Assembly (NCBI GenBank): GCA_004835665.1
Contig: RBKR01000019.1
Span: 1 to 64,000, forward strand
Direction: 5' to 3'
From: Phoma sp. XZ068
Lineage: Eukaryota > Ascomycota > Dothideomycetes > Pleosporales > Didymellaceae
DNA length: 64,000 nt
Each line of letters begins with the position of its first letter. Within the stretch, counting starts at the first letter, position 1. A model generated the notes under the pieces. That model saw nothing but the letters and a program-made list of their open reading frames with translations, did no database searches and was not told the origin of the DNA. This document shows positions 56,223-64,000 of the stretch, one piece after another. Position numbers and translations under genes: made by a program.

Positions 56223-57379
56223 GATGTAGAGAGTGTATAATCGATGATGAAGCCATAGTCAGCGAAATAGATATTTTGAGTTTTTTGAGTACATGCACAT
56301 TGTTCATCAGCATGTACAATGCCCCAGAGAATGACTGCAACCGGACGTGATGGCAACCGTTGTCACCATGACATTTGTCGTCAGATCAGATGAGACCGTT
56401 AGGCTTCATTTCACATCAGCTGCAAATTGTCACCAACTACTGTGGACGCTCCCATTCCACGTAATCTGTCTGTTTTGCTCTAGTTGCCGTCACTGTCATG
56501 TCTGCGGTCTTTCCGTGATCAAGCAGGGGTGATCTCAGGCACTAATTGATATGGCCTTGCTCGGACGGTGGTAGGTTGTCATGTTGCCGCTGTCTGGCCT
56601 GAACAATGTCATAGACTACGAAGGGCTGTCATCCACACGAGCTGTGCACTCCTGCACACGGCGTCGACTTAACAAACGTTTAAGGCTGTGCCTGCCTTTC
56701 TCTCACACCATGGCCCCTCTAATGGGTACTGAAATGTGCTTGTGTCACATGTGGCACGAGAGCAGCATCGGGCATAAGTTTGAGGCTGATCTAGGTGAAC
56801 GAAGACATGTGGATCTGAGCCACCTCCACGTCGTAACAATGAAACTGCACTATTGAAGGTGTAAACCGATACAGTATAGACGATGATTATGCAATCAATG
56901 TGAAAATAATTCATATGGTTCGGAGTTTGTGGATATCGACAGGTTACATTGGTCAAGAAGGTTGGCGTGAGGATGTGGTAATTTTGGTCGGTTAAGCTTC
57001 GCGACACGGAAATACTCTTCAACAAGAGAGTTGACGTAGTGTAGAGGAGGATCTTCGGCCGGCAGCCAGACTTTGGTCCACTCGAACGCCAACACTTGAG
57101 CATGAGAAGCATCATCGTCGAGTCTGAATCCAGGCCATGTTCTTAGAAGACTTCCTGTCGTTCTCACTTGAGTTCTCCTTGCAATTCTCAATTTCCGTCG
57201 CTGCCACCAACTGCAACCTCAAGTGCCTCTTCCTCTGACCGTAGACCATCTTAGCCCTCGAGCCTTGGACCTTTCTCAATGCTGGTCCGGCATGTTCAGT
57301 ATTGTACATTCTCTTGTCCTTGTTGTTACATTCCCAGAACGCCTTTCGCTAACATGCAATAATATGGTCGTCTCCTACT
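56223..57379. other. Intergenic; one doubtful minus-strand ORF
   Basis: A minus-strand frame at 56,895-57,191 (with LAFEWTKVWLPAEDPPLHYV) has convincing codon use but no start of its own, family or clear splice partners, so it is not called as a gene. The rest is VMA2 3' sequence and unremarkable. Confidence 0.45.
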
Positions 57380-57856
57380 TCACTTCGCTTTGGAATTCGC
57401 GTCGTCGAATTCCTCTACGCCAGCCCGAGGACTGCCCATTGGCTCCACCCTCCTCGAACCTCGGCCTGGCACTCCTGCTGCAGATGGACTTTGCGTGTAG
57501 AAGTTGCCGAGTATCGCCCACATCTTGTCTCGCAATCCCTGGAACGGCTGCCTGCCTTTCTCCGGATTCATGGGGTCGTTTGCGAAGTCGTAGAAGAAGA
57601 CGCCGTGCACGACGATGAAGCTGATCATGCTCCACTGCACAATCTTGGTCCACTTGTTCCAAGTCGGCTTAATCGACTTGAGCCGTGTGCGGCGCTTGAA
57701 CTTGCGCTCGAAGTAGAATTGTTGCTTTTCGGTCAGAGAGCTGAGGTTCGGCGGCCAGGTCTTCTTTGCGCGGAATCGATTGCGGGCGAAGTCGAAAGGC
57801 GGGAGTTGGCTCTGCTTCCGGCCAAGCAGGCGGTTAATGAAGCCCATCGCCGACAT
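57380..57856 (-). CDS. Small single-pass membrane protein, conserved-looking (158 aa)
   Basis: Single exon from ATG 57,856 (MSAMGFINRLLG); an upstream ATG at 57,916 is in frame but less likely. Residues 20-62 are strongly basic (FARNRFRAKKTWPPN, ERKFKRRTRLK) and precede one hydrophobic segment (WSMISFIVVHGVFFYDFA), after which comes a short acidic tail. Basic N-terminus plus one membrane helix suits a mitochondrial inner-membrane or ER protein. I do not recognise the family. Its start is about 260 bp from that of leucyl-tRNA synthetase, divergent, so the two may share a promoter. Confidence 0.75.
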   Translation of the reverse strand: MSAMGFINRLLGRKQSQLPPFDFARNRFRAKKTWPPNLSSLTEKQQFYFERKFKRRTRLKSIKPTWNKWTKIVQWSMISFIVVHGVFFYDFANDPMNPEKGRQPFQGLRDKMWAILGNFYTQSPSAAGVPGRGSRRVEPMGSPRAGVEEFDDANSKAK

Positions 57857-58113
57857 GGCGTCGTTTGTGTGTGCGACAGTTGGCGGCGGAGAGGCTCTGA
57901 ATGAGGCGCGGCGCAACCTTCCATTGCTGTACGTTCGAACAAACCTCCAGTCAGCTCGCGCAGGGCGGCACTAGCCAGTCTTGGCATCGCACTTTTGCTG
58001 AAAAGGTACTATGACTGGTGCGGCCAAAGCGCCTGTCCAGCATCCCGCCCTGACACATCAAGCAGGCCACTTCTTTCTCACCCTCCCTTTTGCCACTTCA
58101 AACATTCGAAAAC

Positions 58114-61100
58114 ATGGCGGAAGCCGCAGTGCCCAAGGACGTTCCAAAGGACGCCGTTACTGCGACAATCGACTTGCTCAAGCCGCAAGAGTCGCAAGAC
58201 AAGACGCTCAAGATTGAAAACACAGAAAAGAGGGACACTTTGATCGAGGCCGAGAAGCGCTACCAAAAGTTGTGGGAAGAGCAAGGGGTTTTCCAACCGG
58301 ACGCACCATCTCTTGAGGAAGTACCATTCGACACCAACCCGGAAGACCTGCGCGCAAAGCACCCAAAATGGTTCGGTAACTTCGCCTACCCGTATATGAA
58401 TGGCACCCTACACGCTGGCCATGGTTTCACCGCGTCGAAAGTCGAGTTCACTGCTGGTTTCCAACGGATGACAGGCAAGCGGACTTTGTTCCCACTTGGT
58501 TACCACGTGACTGGCATGCCGATCAAAGTGAGCCACTACAGTCCACACAACACTGGACGAAGGTTGCTGACTGAATAGGCATGCGCAGATAAGCTTGTAA
58601 GGGAAGTCGAGCAGTTCGGAAAGAACTTTGAGCGATGTCCTGTCGAGGGTGTCATCGACGGTGGCGCACAAGAGCCACCTGCGCCTACACAGGCTGAGGC
58701 CAAGACTGACCTCACCAAGTTCAAAGCTACCAAGGGAAAAGCCGCCGCCAAGACTGTCAAAACCAAGTACCAGTTCCAGATCATGCTGGCACAAGGCATT
58801 CCGGTTGAGGAGATTCACAAGTTTGCTGACCCGTACCACTGGATTCAGTTCTTCCCTCCCCTGGCGAAGCGTGATCTCACAAACTTCGGCGCCAGGATAG
58901 ATTGGCGACGACAATTCGTTACCACGGACGCTAACCCATACTACGACTCCTTCGTCGCATGGCAGATGCGGAAGCTCAAAGAGCTAGGCAAGATCATATT
59001 CGCAAAGAGGTACACAATCTACAGTCCCAAGGATGGCCAAGCATGCATGGACCACGACAGGCAGTCTGGTGAAGGTGTCGGAGTCCAAGAGTACACTGCG
59101 TTGAAGATGAAGGCACTTCAGTGGTCGGATTCGGCAAAGGCGATAATCAATGGCAAGCTACCAGAGGGGGCCAATGCTTACTTCATCCCCGCTACTCTAA
59201 GGCCTGAGACCATGTACGGCCAGACCTCTTGTTTCGTCGGACCCACCATCGATTATGGACTCTTCCACGTCAAGGACAATGAATACTTTGTGTGTAGCCA
59301 GCGCGCGGCGCGCAATATGAGCTACCAGCCTGGCACACCCGGCACTTTCAAAGAGGAGGGCAAGATCAACCAGGTGGCCAGCTTCAAGGGCAAGGATCTG
59401 GTTGGTACCATCGTTAACGCTCCTCTGTCAGTCCACAAGGAAGTCTACATCTTGCCTATGGAGACTGTTAAGGACACCAAGGGTACAGCAGTCGTTACCT
59501 GCGTCCCATCTGACTCTCCCGATGACTACATCACGTCGTTTGACCTGGCAAAGAAGGCCGAGTACTACGGCATCCAAAAGGAATGGGTCAAGTTCGATGA
59601 CATTCTTCCCATCATTGATACTCCTACCTATGGTAACCTGTGCGCCAAGAAGCTTGTTGAGGACCTGAAGATCCAGTCGCCCAAGGACTCCGCAAAGCTT
59701 GCAGAAGCAAAGGATAAGGCGTACAAAGAGGGCTTCTACAAGGGTACTATGGTGTACGGTGAGCAGAAGGGCAAATCTGTTGAAGAGGCTAAGCCTCTTG
59801 TTCGCAAACAGCTCATCGACTCTGGCGATGCGTTCCCGTACGCTGAACCTGATGGCAAGGTCATCAGCCGAAGTGGTGATGACTGCGTTGCTGCCTTGCT
59901 GGATCAATGGTACATGAACTACGGCACTGCAGAGAACGGTGGAGATGGCGAGTGGGCCGAGAAGGTCCGCGCTCACATCGAGAACGAGCTCAACCTTTAC
60001 TATCCCGAGGCCAAGAACCAGTTTTTGCGTGTCGTTGACTGGCTCGGTAATTGGGCTTGCGCACGTTCGTACGGCCTTGGGTCAAAGGTCCCTTGGGATG
60101 AGGCTGTCATGGTCGAGTCTCTGTCGGATTCCACAATCTACCAGGCATACTACTCTTTCGCCCATCTCCTTCACAAGGACATGTTCGGAAAGGAGCCTGG
60201 TCCTCTCAACATCAAACCTGACCAGTTCAACGACGATGTCTGGGACTACGCTTTCGGCCGCCGCGAACGCACCAACCTCCCTGAGTCGGACATTCCTAAG
60301 GAAGCTCTTCAGACCTTGAGGAGACATTTCGATTACTGGTACCCGCTTGATATGCGTACCAGTGGTAAGGATTTGATCCAGAACCACTTGACCTTCAACC
60401 TCTACGTTCACACTGCCATTTTCCCTCAGGAGAACTGGCCACGTAGCTTCCGTGTAAATGGTCATCTGCTCCTGAACGGTGATAAGATGAGCAAGTCCAC
60501 CGGTAATTTCCTTACCATCGCCGGTGCCGTAGAGAAATTCGGTGCGGATGCCACACGTCTCGCCCTAGCCGATGCTGGAGACGACATGAACGATGCCAAC
60601 TTCGAGGAGACCGTTGCCAATGCCAACATTCTGAAGATGTATGAGCTCCGCAAGTGGTGCGAGGAGCTTGTGCGGGAGAAGATCACCATCGCCGACGGCT
60701 CCAAGTACACGGAGACCAAAGAGAAGGAGCGCGTCAGGAATGCCGACGTTATCCAGCGCCAGAGCGGAAGCGAGCGCGTTCTCCTCGACGACCTGTTCGA
60801 CAACGAGATGAATGCTCTCGTCGCAGAGACATACGGTCACTATTCCGGCACAATGTACAAGGCAGCCCTCAAGTCTGGTTACCATGACTTTACCTCTGCC
60901 CGTGACTTCTACCGTGAGGCCACAAAGGCTGCCGGCATTGGCATGCACGAGGATCTTGTCAAGAAATTCATCGAGCTTCAGGCTTTGATGATTGTCCCCA
61001 TTGCCTCTCATTGGGCCGAACATATCTGGCTGGAGGTCCTCAAGAAGGACGAGACGATCCAGAAGGCGCAATGGCCCAAGGTCCCCGAGGCCGATGCTCG

Positions 61101-61722
61101 CCTCTCTGCAGCCCGTGACTTTGTGCGCACAACGCAATCGAACATCACATCCGCTGAGGGTGCAGCGGTCAAGCGTCTCAGCAAGGGAAAGGCTGCAAGC
61201 TTCGACCCTAAGAAGGACAAGAAGATTACCATTTTCGCAGCGCAGGAGTTCCCTGCTTGGCAGAAGAAGTACGATTCACCATTCAGTCGCGATCCACTCC
61301 AACATGCTAATGTATAACCCAGGTACATCCAAATGATCAGCGACAACTACCCCAACCTCGACATCAAAGCTCTCAGCAAGCAGATTGACAAGTCCGAGTC
61401 CAAGAAAGCAATGCCATTCATCAATGCTCTTAAGCGCCGTCTGGATTCTGGCGAGCCCTCCGACGTCGTCCTCAACCGCGAGCTCGCCTTCAACGAGCTT
61501 GACACTCTTCGCTCCATGGTTCCCGGTCTCAAGCAGACGGTGCAGAAGTGCGTCGACGTTGAGATCATCTCTGTTACCGATGGAGGCAAGGAGGGTGTTG
61601 TGATCACGGAGGATGGCAGCAAGGGTGAAGAGAGGAAGGAGTTACCTCCACAAGCGGGCAGTGCGGAGCCAGGAAGCCCGAGCTTTGCGTTTGAGAATGT
61701 TGAGAGCCTGCCTGTCAGGTAG
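58114..61722 (+). CDS. CDC60: Cytosolic leucyl-tRNA synthetase
   Basis: Exons are 58,114-58,527, 58,579-61,268 and 61,323-61,722, giving 1,167 aa. The 3' intron has a textbook branch (tgctaat) and joins QKKYIQMISDN. The class I signature HAGH (HIGH-type) is at residues 100-103 in YPYMNGTLHAGH, followed by the GMPIK loop. The connective editing domain lies in the middle (ATLRPETMYGQTSCFVGP; the TLRPET motif is its catalytic patch). KMSKSTGNF (KMSKS) is at about 774. The fungal/archaeal-type C-terminal domain with PNLDIKALSKQIDKSESKK completes the enzyme. It charges tRNA-Leu for cytosolic translation and is also known as a leucine sensor for TORC1. The start context is aaacATGG. Confidence 0.97.
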
Positions 61723-62592
61723 AATTCGGACACGAGTAAACGATATGGATGAATGTTCACGACGCATACGATACAACGTGCTTGGGCATGATCGGTAACA
61801 CAAGGGAACTTCATAGATAGATGATATACACTCAAATGCATTGAGGCTGTGCGTGAAGAGCATGATTGTACACTTTGCCGATGTGAAGGTTTGTGGTTCA
61901 CCATCTTGGTCATATGGGCCGATTGGTCTGCCTGTGTTTCCTTGGGAAGCGTGTGTTTCGGTAAGATCTTCATGCACGCACGATCGAAGTTCGATACGTC
62001 AGCCGTGGGCGATGTCGACAGTGCGGGAATGCATCCGGAGGTTGACTTTCAAGCATCTCGACCTGTCGGTTGAACTGGTATGAGACGAGGTAGCAACGGC
62101 TGGCCTTCGATATGGGAATCAGTACTGGGTGTGTTCGATTATTGTGAACCACAAGGACTTTCAGTATACGTTCTGCAAGTTTCGCCGTTCATGCTAGGGA
62201 CACATGGGGACACATATTCACTTGATGATGTGGAGTTGTGCTATTTCATACAGCGGACTAAAGCTTAGAACTCAACCTGATGTAGGGTTTATTGAGGGGA
62301 ACTTGTCCAGGGGTGGATGTTCCTGTCATGCGATCAACACTAGCTTTCGGGAGTGGGCTTAAGGTGGAAGGAAAGACAACATTGCCCAGGTTCAAGTCGC
62401 TGTGTGTACTCTCCCCCGAAATATACAATTTTAATTGCTCCCAAAAAAAGAGACGCCTATACAGATAGAGTTGCCTCTCCGCACGATGGTGGTCGTCACT
62501 GCTCCCACACCATGGCATTACAGCACCTCCTCGACATCAGAACTCGACATCAGAACTCAACACCAGCACTCAACATCAGCAAAAAGAAAGCT
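61723..62592. other. Intergenic, nothing recognised
   Basis: 3' region of the synthetase gene and the downstream side of the tRNA. Only short random frames. Confidence 0.6.
62581..62585 (-). terminator. Pol III terminator of the tRNA gene
   Basis: Five T on the minus strand, 8-12 bases after the discriminator base of the tRNA. Confidence 0.7.
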
Positions 62593-62680
62593 TGCATCGG
62601 CCGGGAATCGAACCCGGGGCTAGCCGAAACTGTCTTGTGATGGATGGCAACGGCTAATTTTACCACTAAACCACCGATGC
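62593..62680 (-). tRNA. tRNA-Gly(GCC) with short intron
   Basis: On the minus strand the gene starts GCATCGGTGG and ends with the complementary CCGATGC plus discriminator A. The D arm (GTTTAGTGGTAAAAT) with B-box GGTTCGATTCC are canonical. The anticodon arm reads AGCCG-TTGCCA, then an intron of about 16-17 nt beginning after position 37, then T-CGGCT, so the anticodon is GCC. Mature length is about 71 nt. Confidence 0.93.
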
Positions 62681-63017
62681 GATGGTGAGTTGTGATTCAC
62701 TTCATTTGATGTAAGATTTGAAATTTACATCGTAAATATAATCCAATTCAAGTATCCAGTAGGCCTTCCCCTATTTGCTTTCTTCACTTCCTTTCACTTC
62801 GTCGTGAGTGTAGACGGAGGTTTGTTTGAGAAGTGAAAAGTTTTCACAAGTGCGACTAGTGCATGTGGGCCTTCTCAACCCGATGTATGACGAACATCTG
62901 CAGCTCCTCCCCGCATGGTTACACACCGAAGATCTTTGACGTATCATTGATTGAATTGGTTCATCTGAGCACATGTAGTTTGCATCCATGGAACTATATA
63001 CAAATGTAGTATTTTCT
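62681..63017. other. tRNA upstream region and carboxypeptidase 3' region
   Basis: AT-rich near the tRNA start, then the 3' flank of the carboxypeptidase gene. No separate feature. Confidence 0.5.
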
Positions 63018-64000
63018 CTACGCAGCGTTGAACATGCTGAGAACACCAGCCCATGTCTCCCTAACTGTGGGTTGAATCTGGTTTGCCGGCAGAGAGAAAC
63101 CGTAAGTGCCCTTGTCACGGAGCTCGTAGGTGTAAGAGTAGGTAGCGCCACCGGTGACATCCGTGTAGTCAGTTGAGGAACCAGTGGTAGCGTACAAAGT
63201 TGAACAGCTGGGGCCGATAGTGTAAGCAGTACCCGAAACAGCGCGGATGGCAGACGCGGCGTTTGTGGCCAATGTGCGGTGTTGGGCATCATTCTCAGGG
63301 CGCGCACTGCAGTCGTAGCCGTATGGCCTGGAAAGAGATTAGCCCATGGTGGAATCAATTGCATCAGCAGGTATTACGTACCAGAGAATGTACTGTCCAT
63401 AGGAGTGAACGTCAAGGTATAAGCGAATACCGCGCGAGTTCTTCAGGGATTGAACCTGTGCAACAAGACCACGGTTCTCAGGAGTGTCTCCGGCAGCCTG
63501 ACCCTTGTATGTCTCTGCGCAAGGGTTGGTGCTAGCACCGTTAGTGAGCTCCCACTTGTAAGGCCAGTTGCGGTTGATGTCAGTGCCGACGCAGCTGTTT
63601 CCACTGACGGTCTTGCGGTTCTTGCGCCAGAGACGATCAGTAGTCTGAGAGTAAACGAATCCGTCAGGGTTGACAATGGGCATGATGTAGAAGTCGAATT
63701 TGTCGACGACAGCCTTGATGCTCGCATCCGAGGCGTACTTGGTGAGCAGCTGCCAAGCGAAGTACTCTGTGGTCATCGTAGTAATCCATTCACGAGCGTG
63801 AACGGTGCCGTGGATGAGCACTGCGGGCTTCGATCCTTTGCCGCCGGAGCCCCAGATGTGAATACCAGTGATAACACGTCCCTGCACCGATGAACCGGAG
63901 GTGATGATCTCTGAGTTACCCGTGTAACCGGCTTGGAGATCCCGTAGGAATGTCAAGTGGTCCGCGTAGGGGTGGTACGCTGTGAACCAGCTCTCGCTAG
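63018..64000 (-). CDS. Zinc carboxypeptidase, M14A family (5' end beyond the window)
   Basis: Exons 64,000-63,382 (open at the right edge) and 63,327-63,018 are seen; the intron gtacgtaat..tttccag joins LW to PYGYDCSARP in frame. The visible part starts in the mature region at SWFTAYHPYADHLTFL. Motifs for zinc binding are HGTVHAREW (His and Glu) and LYLDVHSYGQYILW (second His). Substrate-binding INRNWPYKW precedes it, and the catalytic Glu sits in YSYTYELRDKGTYGF near the C-terminus. The family removes C-terminal residues from peptides, is normally made as a secreted pro-enzyme, and its prodomain and signal peptide would lie past 64,000. Conserved Cys in SCVGTDINRN and NPCAETYKG fit an extracellular enzyme. 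Confidence 0.95.

Noticed and set aside
59428..61137. Minus-strand ORFs of 110-190 codons
   Set aside because: Frame shadows of leucyl-tRNA synthetase.

Overview
The window is filamentous-ascomycete nuclear DNA, most likely from a Pezizomycotina mould such as a Dothideomycete. The signs are spliceosomal introns of about 46-55 nt with ordinary GT..AG ends, a HET-NACHT-ankyrin gene, repeats carrying RIP-like C-to-T/G-to-A changes, a fungal DUF3435/FluG-type tyrosine recombinase, and one conserved single-copy gene after another on the right. The genus cannot be fixed from the sequence alone.

Layout. Positions 1 to about 28,100 look like an accessory compartment. They hold a small 2EXR/F-box-like gene (1,403-2,112), a five-exon orphan gene (2,548-3,965), an intact-length 1.58 kb dispersed repeat (4,214-5,789), a solo Zn(II)2Cys6 mini-gene (6,558-7,066, minus) and a secreted protein of about 2,490 residues built almost wholly of Gly-Pro repeats (8,506-15,975). 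A second copy of the 1.58 kb repeat follows, cut in two by a 5,401-bp insertion (17,373-22,773). After it come an orphan ORF (23,739-24,626) and a complete four-exon tyrosine recombinase with C-terminal C2H2 fingers (25,400-28,062, minus), of the family that includes Starship captains.

The central observation is the 5.4-kb insertion. It has inverted ends (first 17 bases identical, imperfect homology for over 400 bp), it is flanked by a TA duplication, and the uninterrupted repeat copy at 4.2 kb supplies the empty site. Its only recognisable gene is an intact HET-NACHT-ankyrin NOD-like receptor with near-identical 99-bp ankyrin repeats. This is an allorecognition or immune-type receptor packaged inside a cut-and-paste-type DNA element. 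A captain-type recombinase lies 2.6 kb from its right end, facing so that a Starship's cargo would lie to its left.

Positions 28,480-64,000 look like core genome: glutathione S-transferase, SDR and FAD-oxidoreductase (all minus), Vti1 SNARE, a fungal rhodopsin-domain membrane protein, a 5.9-kb gene-poor gap, a J-domain protein, peptidyl-tRNA hydrolase Pth2 divergent from mitochondrial ribosomal protein bL28m, a PtaB/LDB-type adhesion regulator, V-ATPase subunit B, a small membrane protein divergent from cytosolic leucyl-tRNA synthetase, an intron-bearing tRNA-Gly(GCC), and the 3' part of an M14 zinc carboxypeptidase that runs off the right edge.

Exon structures were derived by eye from splice consensus, reading phase and family motifs. 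No homology search was run.
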